DNA of 64,000 bases from Apostichopus japonicus (GCF_037975245.1 NC_092570.1:8927001-8991000), one strand, 5' to 3'. Positions 50,592 to 63,998 are shown, counted from the first letter of the stretch. Notes: a model not told the origin generated them from the sequence alone. Translations and numbers: made by a program.

Positions 50592-53500
50592 TTATGCAGC
50601 AGCTTCGTCCTCCTTCCCTGCTTCTGATTCTTTCTCTTTCTCTTCTTCTGGGCTACCTGGAGCTTCAGCTGCTGGCTCCTCCTTGGGTACGGCCTCCTCC
50701 TCCACTGTTGCAGGTGTTGCTTCCTCTGCTGGTTTTTTATCCTCCTCCTCTACCGGTGTTTGCGCCTCCTCGGCTGGTGCTTTCTCTTCCTCGGCAGCTG
50801 GTGTCTCTTCTTCTTTTGATTCTGATACTGCCACATCTGGTTTTTCTTCCTTTGTCTCCTAGTTAATATAAAAAATAAATAATGAAGAGGGTTTCTTGTA
50901 GCATGTCTCATCCCAACAAACCCCTGCCTTCCCTTTGTCCACAAATAAGAATGCATACAGATGAGTGGTTCCTATGTGGGATGAGAGGTGGGGGAGAAGG
51001 GGGGGAGGAGGCTTAATGGGAATGAGGGGTACCTACATGTATATATCAGAGTGATGCAACTCAATCTATTGTAAGAATATACCTTTGATGATAACAATAT
51101 TCATACTTTGATTCATTGCCAAAGGCAAAGGAATCATTGCGATGGTGATGGCATGGGTGTGTGCATGTAGCACCTTAGCTTCCAAAAACAATTTCTCATG
51201 TAATGTAGCTTGTATGAACTTTTTTACTTGTTACGTAGATGCCCCTTATTGAGTTCTCAGCTGCTGTTGTGATTAGTGGAGGTCAAAGGTCATGTGATGT
51301 CCTTCGGGGGTCAAAATATGAAAAGCTTGTAGCTTACTCAACTAAAGCTTCAATGATGAATCTTGTAGATGGGTGGTAGGTGATTAGTCTCATACTTAGT
51401 ATGTTAGTGCCTCTTATTGAATTTTCTGTTCATATTTTATTTTGGTGGAGGCCAAGGTCATTTGAGGTCAGTGGTCATCAAATCCTGAAAGTATTATGAC
51501 CTTCACACACATTAAAATTCACTAGGGAATCTCTTACTATGAGTTCTTAACTGATGTTTTCAGTGGAGGTCAAAGGTCATATGAGGAAGCATTCTCTTTC
51601 AAAGAACGAATGCTTCAGTGCAAACTAAAGGATTCTTGGAGAGCGACAACAGAGGCTAACTATGCTTATCCAAGACTAGTGTGTAGAAAACTAATAAAGA
51701 TGCATCCCCCTTCATACTAATACTTTGCCAAGAAGGTGTGCTTAAACTGCCAACTTACTAGTAGAATATAATGCTTTCATTTCCTTTATATATACTACTT
51801 ATAATATACTATGTTGTTGCTCAGGACATAGCATCACTTAAAATCGCAACTTGTATTCAGGGCAGTTATAGTCAATTGTATTAAATATCCAATGCCATAA
51901 CCTCTACACACAATACAAATCTAATCCAAACTACAGTTTTACTTACTAACATCTCCACAGTACTATGAACTATTAAGAAATTATGAAATTTTATGAAATA
52001 TTATGAAATTATGATAAACCATTGTGTAATGATGATATACAGATTGAGATTATGAGATATCCTGTTCTAAGCGCAAACTCTAAGTGTCACCAAAAGAAAG
52101 GAGGAGCAAGGAGGAGGGGGTGGGGCTGTCAAGTTTGACACAGAATGTGATCTATTTCATTTTTCTCCTTTCTAATGAAACACACCAACTGGCATACTTC
52201 CTTCAGCAACAATAGATGAAACTGTGATATTGACATCCACAAATCAGGAACACAAACCAAGCTTGAACTACATGCACAAACACCTGCTCGCAATCATCGC
52301 ATTAATTCCTTTCAATTCCAGTTATTGAAGATCTTTAAGAATTTTGTAATCATGGGATGTAGTTCAATTTTGGAACTAAATCATTCTGCAAATGAAAGTT
52401 ATGTCATAAAGTATGCTGTGCTCATCAAAGAGAGATTCTCAGAAACAGATTTTTGCTAATTTCTAAGACTAAAGCTTTTATGGGGGCAATTAGTGTATGG
52501 GTTTATAGGTACGAGAGTCCGGGTAATAATGCAACAAGGAATACAGCGTTATGTCAATACGAACTTCCTTTCAGTTTCACATATCGAGGTCACCTAATAA
52601 ACGAGGTCACACAGAAAAGCAACACTGTATGACAACTGCTACTTGTACTTTGATCCGAGGTAAATTCCCCCTCACTACTTCAAATGAGCAGATGATCATA
52701 GAAAGAGCTGTCTAGGAAGTTATAGGAAGTTATAACAGATACTGGAATTATAATTTAGACAGAAGTAGCAAATACTGAATTCCTATGTGCGCAACACAAC
52801 TCAGCTAGCATCACACTGTAGTAGAGTTGTAACTGACTCAAACATATGGCTACTTACAACAGCACTGTGGAAGAGATGGAATTGTGTCTCATTTAATGTC
52901 TTATTACAGCCTGGAATCATCACAATACTGACTTAACATGTATTCAACACAACTCAGCTAGCATCACACTGTAGTAGAGTTGTATTAAACGGACTGACAC
53001 CTATGACTGCACTGTTGCAGAGATGGAATTGTGACTCAAGTCAAATTGCAATCATCACAATTCTAACTTGAGTAGTCATGATAAGTTACAGCAGCACTGT
53101 AAGTAGAGTTATAACTGAGACTCAAGTCTTCAGTGTTATTTATTTAGTTGACAGACATATTTGCATCACAAATAGTACCCATACATATCTTCCCTTCCCC
53201 ACAATGAATTCATGCACTATACTAATGGGATCTCCCTTTTAAAGTTCAAGAAAACAATGACTGTGAACAAAACCCAGAAAATTGGTTAAATTTGATTGTT
53301 CCCACAATTCCAAAGACCAGAACATTACCAATGTCTCCAAATTGAGAAGACATGTTAACAACTATATTCTACAGCTGTAAACCAATGAATTATACTCTTG
53401 TTTAAACAGTACCTTTCTAGACAAATGGAAGATTTTCATGGTGAGAATGCGCATGCAACCCCATTCCGCTATTCGGTACTCAGAATACTGCAGTTCAAAG

Positions 53501-56500
53501 AACTTTTAATACCCTCATATTCGAAGCCACTAGCCCTCCTGTTGTGTGAATTGGTGCACCTTGATAGGCATTAGGCCTGTTGCAAGCTCACTTAAACTTT
53601 TTGACCCTTAAAGAAAACAAGATATATGCCAACTATTGGTTTCAACTAAAAGTGCACAGCAACATAACAGTTGTATATTTAGCATTAACCTTTACCACAC
53701 AACCCTTTTGTGCAATTACTTGTTGAAGGTAGATTAGCCAACAGCTATGCATAACACAAACTTCAGGATGTGTATAACAACAAACATATTTATTACCTGG
53801 CCACACATCACATACAATGTGATACAAAATGTTTCAGGCCTACTGTTCAGTAAAAGGGTTGGCAGGGGATTGGAAAGGAATTTAAACCAGAGTGCCAGTT
53901 GGCTTTGTGATTCCTTGCCATATAATTTTCTCACAATTCCAAATATCTGACTACTGACCTAGAGATTTCCAGCTCTTATTTGTGGGCATCAATCAATTAA
54001 TTCACTGACCAGTAAGGACTAGTAAGCTAGTATAAATCACAGAAAATAAGGCCAATTTTGAGACCATTTGAGATCAAATGTTGACTTAGTGAAGCTCAGA
54101 GTGTAAGGGCCTTTTGAGTGTGTATAAAGCACCCGACACAAGAGCATCAACTCTTTGAAGCATATTTCCTTTCCTGGATGACGATTATATGTATTGTTGA
54201 AGTTCACCTGACATCTATTTTACCAATTTCAATGGGGTACTTGCACTCACCAAGCTGGGCTTACATACTAAGTATGAAGTTTCCATAAAGGTATAATCAT
54301 GTTTACAAGGTTTTCAGACTTTGACTTATATTGACCTTAAATGACCTTTGACCTCCACCTATTTCACTAGGGTTCGTGCACTCACCAAGCTGGATCAAAA
54401 TACTAAGTATGAAGTTCAACAATGATATACTTTTTGAGTTATCGTGTTTACGAAGTTGTCAGACAATGACCTCTTTTGACCTCCCTCAAATAACCTTTGA
54501 CCTTCACAGAAAAGAATAGTAATCTTGTACTCAATACAATGTATCCACACAGCACGTATGAAGTTAATCCACCATGAATTTTTGAGTTAGTGTTTTACAA
54601 GCAAGGGTCACAAACATACACACACATGCACACATACACACCATCGCATTGATTCCTTTCGCCTCCGGCCAGGAATCAATCAAATTTGACCCTCAACTTA
54701 CAGTTTTGTGTTCTGTTATCAATACAGATATACCCAATGGATATTTTGAATGTAGAAATGAGGAGTGCAGGGCTGCACATGTGCAATTGGTGGTTCCTTT
54801 GTGAGACTTAGTAAATTGTTTGATTTCACAATCTACCATTATTTCAAGCATCTAATAGTACATAGGTGACATATTAAAGTGTTCATAGTCTTACCTCTGT
54901 TTCATCTTTCTCCTTTTCCTCGTTCTTTGCATCTTCTTTCTTTTCATCTGCTTCCTCCTTCTTCTCTGCCTCTGTTTCCTCCTTCTTTACCTCTTCCACT
55001 TCCTCCTTCTTTATCTCTCCATCTTCCTTCTTATCTCCTGTTTCTTCTTTTGTTTCCTCTCCTTCATTCTTTTCCTTGGCTTCCTCTTTGCCCTCCTCCT
55101 CATCTTTTGTCTCATCTTTCTTCTCTCCCTCTGCCTCTCCATTCTCCTTCACTACATCTGCATCACCATTCTCCTTGCTGACTGTGACCTTTGCCCTCTT
55201 AGATGCTCTTTTGGCTGCAATCTTTTCTGCCTTCACTTGATCCTTCTCTGCTCTGGCCTTCTCTTTCTCGGCCTTCTCCTGCTCAAAAATTTCTTTCCAG
55301 TTACGCCCCCTGTACTTGCTGGTCTTCTTAACGAAGCCGCCCTCGATCATGGAATATGCCATGTCTATCACCGTTGTCTTTAGGTCGATTGGTTCGTCTA
55401 TCTTCAGAACTTCCTTCATCTATAATTGTATATTTAAAGTAATATATGTAATTTAATTAGGAAGAACAGGAGGATTGGATTAATTCATAATCTAGTCAAT
55501 TAACACCGTGGATTGTTGTCATGTCAATTGAATACAGGTAAAAGGTAAACAAGTTTCTTGGGATTGTAATGAACCTTTGACCCCAGTTGTTTCCTTTAAC
55601 TTTTGGCATAAGGTGCTTTTACCATGCAACATATTTCTGCCACAGATTACATGCACTGATATGCATCATTTGTTGCTATACATAATTGCATTTATTCTTT
55701 AGTGAGGGGTTATTTACTTATGTCACAGAAATTGAATTGAAATAGTCATCTAAGGGGGTCAGCATGGGCAGTCGCTTGACTCATACTAGCTTCCTCTATA
55801 GTCATGACTGGATATTGACCTATTAAGTGATTATGTTTGTTGCATACTGTGCCAATTACGGTATAGACATCAAGTGCCATCTTGGGGTATTGATATTGTT
55901 CCAAATGTTCCAACTTGCACAGGGATGATAAGGTGAAAGGTCATTTAGGGGTCATCTAGTGAGTGGGGTTATGGTTACCTAGTAGGTAATGCTAATATTA
56001 AAGCATTTTGCACAGATATGAAGTTTTCATTGTCCACCAAAGTTGTTCATACTTAAGTATTGGCTCATTCAAACTGCTTTCATGGACTGAGATCAAATTT
56101 TACATAAAGAACTTCAGAAAATAATCAAAACTGCTAAACTGCAAAACTAGTCTTCCACCAATTATACTACGAATGACTGTTGAGTGGATAAAAACGAGAT
56201 GCTACAGAATTTGAGCTCAAAGGTTTATCTCGGATTAGCTTTCCGAGCACAATCTCACCAAGGGTATGCATCCCCCTGCACCACTGCTGCTTTAGTCCCA
56301 GGTATGTCTGCCACCCCCACCCCCCTCGCACCCCCACGCAAAAAATAAATATACGTATAAACTTACCCTGGTGTTATCAAGCTTTGTTATTGTATTCCAG
56401 TGTGGAAGGATTGATTTAACATCTTTATCAAAGAGAGCAGTCACTTGAATGGCAACCTTGGGACAGGCAACAGATGCAATTTTGTATCCTGTTTGGCAAT

Positions 56501-59500
56501 GGATGGTATATACAGGATTAGTGTAAGACTCTAATATATGTATATATATGTATCTATATATTGTAAAAAACACGTATAGTACTCGTTAAAGCAATTATAT
56601 ACAATGTTACATAGAAGAAAAGAACTTGGGAACACCATTCTATTCCACAACAAACTCCTCGGTAAAGATAGCTTTCTGTAACAATGCCCAACTGATAAAT
56701 TATCCAAATCACATTCAATCTTGAAAGCATGGAATCAAGTCTCTAACATGTAGATTTCTCACTGTTTGAGACATGACATATACACTGCACAGAGCTTTAC
56801 TAGAAGTCTACATACACCACACACACCACGACTCCAGCCAGAAGAGCACAGACATACTCAATTACACCTGGACCATAGATATATACCTTACTAGATGTTT
56901 CCTGATAAACATTAAATACTATACCACTGATGATATCAATACCATTCTCTTGCATTGTGTTGGTTGGTTACACTGTGTGAGACATGGCATATACTGCACA
57001 GAGCTTTACTAGAAGTCCACATACACCACGACTCCAGCCAGAAGAGCACAGACATACTCAATTACACCTGGACCATAGATATATACCTTACTAGATGTTT
57101 CCTGATAAACATTAAATACTATACCACTGAGGATATCAATACCATTTTCATTGCATTGTGTTAGTTGGTTACGTCAAACTTAGGAAATGCAATAAAAAGC
57201 AAGCAGATACTATTCTAAAAGTAGTTGTGTGGAGAGTGTGAAATTTATCCAGAAGTAGAATTATATGTTAACCATATCATATAGACTTGAATCTCAGACT
57301 TTGCTACTTCCATAGGGAAGGGAAGGGAAGACAAGGAAGTGGAAGTTATCCAAAGGTTACATCCTTTAGTCATTGACCCAGAAAGTTGATCACTGCAATG
57401 TTTTTAACAGCAACCAAACTTGAGAATTGGAGACATTTAATTTCAAGTCCAGACAGGACAACACTCCAGCTGGTATGAAATTGAGTTAATCATCTGATTC
57501 TACCCTCTCTTTTGGGTGGACATCCAACCAGAAGACTTACCTTGGGGTTTGAATTCCTCTGCAACGTAGGCTGCCATTTCAGACCACCAGATGTTGTCTG
57601 TTGATAAGATGTGTCTGTTCCCTGCAAAAGAGAATCATAGTAAGAGAGTCACAAGCTGAGAATGGTGCTTGGTGATCAATCTCTTTAACCTACATACAAG
57701 CACATCCTTTTAAGATTCGTTCAGTAAAACATTACATGGAAGGTTACAATATCTTCAAAGGTTATGCTTTGCATGCTATACAAAAAAAAAAAGCTATACA
57801 AAAGGTTGAAGTGGGTCTAAAGTAGAACAGGAATATAAATATGTGACTCCACGTCAGACCAACCTGCTGCTCTGATTCAACAACAGAGAGAAACCTGTTG
57901 CTCTGCTGCTCTGATTCAACAACAGAGAGAAACCTGTTGTTCCGATTGAACAACAGAGAGAAACCTGTTGCTCTGCTGCTCCGATTCAACAATAGATAGA
58001 AACCTGCTGCTCTGCTGCTCCGATTGAACAACAGAGAAAAACCTGTTGCTCTGCTGCTCCGATTGAACAACAGAGAGAAACCTGTTGCTCTGTTGCTCCG
58101 ATTGAACAACAGAGAGAAACCTGTTGCTCTGCTTCAACAACAGAGAGAAACCTGTTGCTCTGCTGCTCCGATTCAACAACAGAGAGAAACCTGTTGCTCT
58201 GCTGCTCCGATTCAACAATAGATAGAAACCTGTTCCTCTGCTGCTCCAACTGAACAACAGAGAGTGACCTGCTGCTCTGATTCAACAACAGAGAGAAACC
58301 TGTTGCTCTGCTGCTCTGATTCAACAACAGAGAGAAACCTATTGCTCTGCTACTCCGATTCAACAAAAGAGAGAAACCTTTTGGTCTGCTGCTCTGATTC
58401 AACATGAGAGAGAAACCTTTTGGTCTGATTTAGCAGGCTTCAAGAGCTTCATGATAGACACGTAGTTGTTGTGATACAATGTAGCATGATATCATCATAG
58501 TAATCACGTCCAAATCAAGTCGATAAGGGTTTATTATTTAAAGTGGGTATGATCAGTCGACTCTTCTTACCTGCAGCTTCTGGCTCAGTCATGGCCACCA
58601 CATGAGCCTTTGCAACATCCCTTACATCTACGGCTGGTATATTTAACTTTGGAATCAATGGTGGGTTCCTGGTCAAGATTCTCTTGATTATTTCCATACT
58701 TGTACCCATCTGGCTGTGCAAAACAGGACCAAGCACAGCGGTTGGGTTGATAACGGCCAGTTCAAATTTTTCTCCATCTGTGGACCAAAGTGTTAAAGAA
58801 TTGTTATCAATAATACAACAGTAGCAGCAGCATGAGGCTATAACACTGTAAATCTGACAGTTTTTCTAATTCTGGAGAAAATGAATGAATTTTTCCATTT
58901 CATGATTTGGGATGCCAATCAGCACATTGTACCATTCAAGGAAATATAAAGCAAACATAGCAAAGTTACTATATAGTAAACCAATCTGCACTAGGCTTGG
59001 GAAACTTCATCCACTACAAACATTCATTACTCACAACTTAAAAGCAGCCAAGTTATAAGAATGTTGGGAATTAGTTACATCCAATTACATGATCTGAATA
59101 TTACATGTGGTATTTTAAAAATACAAATTTCTTACCAATTGCAAAAAAAATCAGCTTCACATTGCAAGTATCAATTTTTTTTATACCTGGCAACTTGCAA
59201 GGTATAAATACTGCAAAACATTAAAAACTATGTAACAAACTAACTAATTTGCTTGTCTACTTTGCAATATTTCTAATTTTCCCACTTTCCTGCTTTTCAT
59301 TTCCGCCATCCTATGGTAACCGTGCGATCAGGATTGTCCGCCTGACCCCCTCCCCCCCCCAATCCCATGTCCCAAATTGGCAAGAGTTTATGCATCATTG
59401 ACACTAACCATCTTACAAACACCACATACTGCCTTTCCTTGACTCTCATAGCTAATTTGTAGCTTCAACAATTTGGCAAATGAACCATGGAACACCTAGC

Positions 59501-62500
59501 ATCCTAGCATGAAATGTGTACACAAGGATGTAGTTTGTAATTTAACAGTGTCATATCATTCAGGGCAATGGATAGACATTCAAGTTGCCAACTCAATAGG
59601 TTTACTTAACACACTGGCTAGTTGGGATATCCTAGGTACTGTTAGACTATGACTGCTATATGTACAAGGGTTTATAGGATTACTTCAAAGTGTATGAATG
59701 AAGGTTACAAAGCCACTAGTGCCAGGTATATAGGTCAATTATGTTAACCCTCTTTCAACTCTCACTTAATTGTTCAAGACATCATTTAGAAGTACTTGGC
59801 ACCATTTCATAAGACCTAAAAATGTTGCTGTGGACTTTAATAATTTTAATTTAAATAATACTTCAACAGACACTAACACAATTCTCAGAACAGGAGGTCC
59901 TTCTTTGTACAAGTAGCTTTTTGGCAGGGGTCCCAAAGTGACCAGTCGTTTAGACAGACAATGTGCGGGATTTCTCCTTCACTCACAGCCTGATGTCTTT
60001 ATACAGCCCTTGCAGCAAGTCCATGCTCATACTCATATTCTAGCATAGGTGCCTGTAATTGTACTTCATTCTACACAGTATCCAGATATTAGTCTTAAAT
60101 ACAAACAATGCATTATAACACAGTACTGCATTAGGTGTACTCAGTTCAATAGACTCTCTGTTGCCTAATACATAGGCAACTCTATAGCAATAATAGTTCA
60201 GACTAACTTTCATTTTAAAGGCAGATAAATGACATCAATTAAATAATTTTCAGTTTCTATTGACAAAAAGTTTTCTTCAAACTAGTTTAACCAGTTGTTT
60301 CGCAATTGGTTTTACATCTATTCATTTTTAAAAACCTACTTCTGCTATCTAACTACAGTGGCATAAGATGAAATCAATAGTTAACCATTTTAGAGTGTTC
60401 CCCTTAGTAATTTTGTGATGTGCCCACATTTTAGGTGTAGGACTCTATTAATGGTAATAACTAGTGATTTTGTATGAATGGCTCTCAGAACAAAATGAGG
60501 TTTGTACAAAATAGACTGTTTGATGAGCAGAAACATCATAGATCACTATGAGCTCATGACAAGAAGATGTGACATATGATATAAGAAAGGCACATAGCAA
60601 TATCGACAAGCTAGGCAGCAAGTGCTGCCATAGTTGTATTCTAGGCTATCAGTAAACCACCATGGCCAATATAGTCCGGGCTATCAGTAAACCACCAAGG
60701 CCTATATAGTCCAGGCTATCAGTAAGGCACCATGGCCTGTATAGTCCAGGCTATCAGTAAGCCACCATGAACTATATATAGTCCAGTCTATCAGTAAGGC
60801 ACCATGGCCTATATAGTCCAGGCTATCTATATAGTCCAGGCTATCAGTAAGGCACTATGAGCTATATAGTCCAGGCTTTCAGTAAACCACCATGAGCTAT
60901 ATAGTCCAGGCTATCACTAAGCCACCATGTGCTTTATAGTCCAGGCTATCACTAAGCCACCATGAGCTATATAACTCCAGGCTACCAGTAAACCACCATG
61001 AGCTATATAGTCCAGGCTATCAGTAAGGCACCATGGCCTGTATAGTCCAGGCTATCAGTAAGGCACCATGAGCTATATAGTTAAGGCTATCATTAAGGCA
61101 CCATGGTCTGTATAGTCCAGGCTATCTATATAGTCCAGGCTATCAGTAAGGCACTATGAGCTATATAGTCCAGGCTTTCGGTAAACCACCATGAGCTATA
61201 TAGTCCAGGCTATCACTAAGCCACCATGTGCTTTATAGTCCAGGCTATCACTAAACCACCATGAGCTATATAAGTCCAGGCTACCAGTAAACCACCATGA
61301 GCTATATAGTCCAGGTTATCAGTAAGACACCAAGACTTGTCTAGTGATGGCTGGTTATAGTTATGCACCATGAGATATAGTTATAGTCCAGTCTATAAGT
61401 TAGCCTATCTGTATGACAAAGGTTTTCAATGTTCCTGAAACTGTTGGCACATCATCAACCCAGAAGAGCTTTAACAGGTCGTTATCTCACCTAGTAAACC
61501 TTAGTATGACAAAGCCAATGACAATACGCTAATACAACAGCATCGGTTACTGTTTCATCTGAATCATCTATGAAACTTACATAATCCCAAAAACCTCTTT
61601 GTTTCCACATTGTGTTTTGTTTAAAAACAAGAAATTTATTGAAAGAGCTTTCCCTATGTCACACATACAGTCCTGCTGCTCTCCCACATTGATGAATTTA
61701 TAGACCATTGTGCTATGAAATAGTTGATACCTACCTTCTAAGTTTTTGACAAATTCCCAAGCTTCTTTCTCGGCCTTGGTTTTACTCTTTGCATAGGCAT
61801 CAAGTTCATCCTCGTTCTCTGGCCAATCCTTTTCAGAGAATTCTCCACCTTTCATGAAACCTGATAAAAACGATTACAAAACAAAACAGAAAGCCAATAG
61901 GCTTAGTGATTCACACAAAACTTTGACCATTTTTTTTCACCGTTAGTGACAGCAAGGTTCAAGCACCAATGTAAACTTCCTTAACATCATAGTATAACAG
62001 TCATTTGGGATTTACTTATGAAGCTCTATGCATATAAGAATTTAAAAGTTTTACCTCTACTGACTTTTGTCCTCAGTTTGACCTTTATCTCTACCAATTT
62101 CTGTATTTTCTCTACCAATCTCTACCGATTTCAATGGGATTCCTGTATTCACAAAGCTGGATCTACATACCACATATGAAGTTGAAGCAAAGCTACACTT
62201 TTGGTCATCTCCTTGTTACATGCAGCAAACACACGCACACACATACACACATACACAAAGGACCATAAAGATTCCTTCTGCCGTAAACATAAATATATCT
62301 CATCACTGGGATAACAAATTGAAGCATTTAGTTTAGGAGTCAGATCTTGCAACATTTTCACTGTATATACCAAACATCATTTATGAATCCAACATGACTG
62401 TCACTTAGCAACAATTCGCAAGTTTTTCCTCCAAATCATAATCATAATCATCTGACAAATTTCAACCCAACAGACTTTCAGTTACATTAAGTCCAACTGA

Positions 62501-63404
62501 ACACAAATCATCAAGGTTAGAATTATTTGAAAAGCCTGTTTTACAAAACTCTTTGAAGAGCTGCTGATGAACTGTTAAAGGTTGAATTGAATATTAACAG
62601 TTCTAAAATGATACTTTCGAAGGCACAAAAAATAAGTATAATAATAATAACCTATGATAGCGAGTCCAGCACTGGTCAGAACTACTCTCTTCACACACTT
62701 GGCTTCTTTGACAGCTTTCATGACATTTTTTACTCCCTCCACAGCAGGGGTAATGATCTCATTTTCATCTCCTGGAGAACGCACAGGCAGTGGACTAGCT
62801 GTATGAATGACATAGGTGCATCCTTCAACAGCACTGTAAGAAAATACAAAAGTGAAAGACTTCAGTTATAATAATAGAACAATCAGCAGTTACTTTTACG
62901 ACGCTTAACCGACCACAAATGTGGGAGAAACCCGCGAGGGCTTATGGATTACAACATACACGTCGGGTGGTTTCCAATTCAACATTTTAACTCAAATTTG
63001 GAATCTTTCTGGATTTAGAAAGTCATTTTTCAGATGAGGAAAACCGTAGATTGCTCTTGGATGAAAAATCCACATTACTATGACTCCAGTTTGCGAATGT
63101 TACAGTGTGTTAGGATAATAGTATTTGTCCCGAGGTAGAAAAGAAATCACGGATGTTCCGTGAATTGGCGGAAAAAGCTCATGCCTCATGATGATGTCAT
63201 ACCTTGTCCAACCATCCTCCTTGGTCAGGTCTGTCTCGACCAACTCTACAGCATGAGCAGCATCTGGAACTAAATCTTTGATGTGTTTAAGCTTAGATTC
63301 ATTCTCCAGGCTCCTAACAGTTCCCCTGACCTGGTAACCTTTCTCTTGCAGCAGTTTGATAATGTGGGTAGCAATAAAACCGGTTGCTCCAGTCACCAAC
63401 ACTC
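50592..63404 (-). CDS. Extended SDR, dihydroflavonol-4-reductase-like, with Lys/Glu-rich C-terminal extension (5' incomplete)
   Basis: Minus-strand exons in order: 63404-63203, 62833-62652, 61860-61735, 58777-58571, 57621-57541, 56488-56367, 55419-54895, 50858-50592. Phases agree at every junction; the visible part codes for 570 residues. The start exon (Met and a few residues before VLVTGATG) was not found and may lie beyond 63430. Seen: Rossmann motif VTGATGFIATHI, TASPLP, VVLTSAG, catalytic YAKSK (Tyr-xxx-Lys), VINPTAVLGP and VRDVAKAHV, as in NAD(P)H-dependent reductases of the plant DFR / yeast GRE2 type. The substrate is unknown; flavonoids are unlikely in an animal. The catalytic fold should end near SMIEGGFVKK in the seventh exon. 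About 210 residues then follow, almost only Lys, Glu, Ala, Asp and Thr, with a basic KRASKRAK patch and a Pro/Ala/Glu end. Introns hold several minisatellites. Confidence 0.82.
51100..51610 (+). repeat. Dispersed tandem repeat, AGGTCA family (reductase last intron)
   Basis: It opens with gattcattgccaaaggc and aaggaatcattgcgatgg. Perfect AGGTCAAAGGTCA copies lie at 51280-51292 and 51567-51579. Confidence 0.75.
52790..53110. repeat. Duplicated ~150-bp segment
   Basis: The segment caacacaactcagctagcat and the following cacactgtagtagagttgta occur at about 52793 and 52951; a shorter third copy is near 53095. Confidence 0.7.
54240..54680 (-). repeat. Dispersed tandem repeat, AGGTCA family, inverted
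   Basis: Reverse-complement units with tgacctttgacctccacc (perfect DR1 at 54342-54354) end in a CA run and a gattcctttcgcctccggc hairpin-like edge. Confidence 0.75.
56765..57165. repeat. ~210-bp tandem duplication
   Basis: Two near-identical copies begin at about 56768 and 56981, each with cacagagctttactagaagt and atactataccactga. It lies in an intron of the reductase gene. Confidence 0.85.
57880..58440. repeat. Minisatellite of ~33-48-bp units (reductase intron)
   Basis: More than ten units of caacagagagaaacctgttg with variable ctctgctgctccgatt linkers. It is open in several frames on both strands, giving false Arg/Ser/Leu-rich proteins. Confidence 0.9.
58784..60640. other. Intron of the reductase gene without recognised feature
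   Basis: AT-rich intron sequence; no repeat or nested gene recognised. Confidence 0.4.
60640..61350. repeat. ~35-bp minisatellite, about 20 copies (reductase intron)
   Basis: The unit is tatagtccaggctatcagta plus a variable gccaccatgagct part. A higher-order block of several units recurs: 60812-60990 resembles 61110-61290, suggesting a later segmental duplication inside the array. Confidence 0.9.
62060..62280 (-). repeat. Fragment of the AGGTCA repeat family, inverted
   Basis: A gctggatctacataccacatatgaag-type block (shared with 54240-54680), a CA run and a gattccttctgccg edge are present. No perfect half-site pair remains. Confidence 0.6.
62894..63020 (-). mobile_element. tRNA-derived SINE, copy 2 (head degraded)
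   Basis: On the minus strand the segments tttgagttaaaatgttgaat, gtaatccataagccc and tttctcccacatttgtggt match copy 1 at 31889-32040. The tRNA-like head is not recognisable. It lies in the first visible intron of the reductase gene. Confidence 0.55.
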
Positions 63405-63910
63405 CTTTTTAGAGGAAAGAAAAAAAAGAAGTTTAATAATCTTGAAGACAGTTTATAACTTTGGTCTTCTAGAAAAACCTGCTAATTAACTGAGATTTGT
63501 TCACTGGGAACATTATACTTCCCATCACAAATAGCACCATCAAGGAACAGAGCCAGAGACTGAAGTAAAAATGCAAGTTAAACAAGGGATCTCATCTCAG
63601 TACATAACAGTAGTTGTTGTTACAAGTTGGTTGCAAATTTGGTTTCCTTTGAAAGTACAAACAAAACTTGGTGAAACTAATATCCAACTTCCTCCTAATA
63701 ATTGGAAGACTGTTTTATTGGAAGACTATTTTCACCTCCAGAAACAGGACATTATGGTCATATCCCTTCATAAGGACATAGTGTAGAGCACTTTAGGAAG
63801 TTGAAACATTAGTCTACTTACAAAGCATTTAAGAAAACAATGAGCAACTAATGGCAACTCTTTGTGGAAAGGACTGAGAATGCAAAACATTAATAATATT
63901 GTACATCATC
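63405..63910. other. Probable first intron of the reductase gene
   Basis: The AG acceptor at 63406-63405 shows that an upstream exon exists. No convincing ATG-bearing exon with a matching donor was found here. Confidence 0.4.
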
Positions 63911-63998
63911 TACGTAAACACTATTTGTAGGTTCCACCTCATCAGAAAACCAGTTACGTAAACACTATTTGTAGGTTCCACCTCATCAGAAAACCATC
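63911..63998. repeat. 44-bp tandem duplication at the window edge
   Basis: Two copies of tacgtaaacactatttgtag with the following ttccacctcatcagaaaacc begin at 63911 and 63955; the array may continue beyond the window. Confidence 0.85.

Noticed and set aside
50594-50866. Pro/Leu-rich plus-strand frame
   Set aside because: Antisense of the last reductase exon, for the same reason.
54879-55181. Pro/Leu/Ser-rich plus-strand frame
   Set aside because: Antisense of the Lys/Glu-rich exon of the reductase gene; biased codons keep the other strand open.
57762-58405. Overlapping minus-strand frames with repeated NRSSRATGFSLL-type units
   Set aside because: Minisatellite translation inside an intron.
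63820-63832. Possible first exon of the reductase (minus-strand ATGCTTT followed by gtaagt)
   Set aside because: Joined to the acceptor at 63404 the codon becomes TGA, so this cannot be the start exon.
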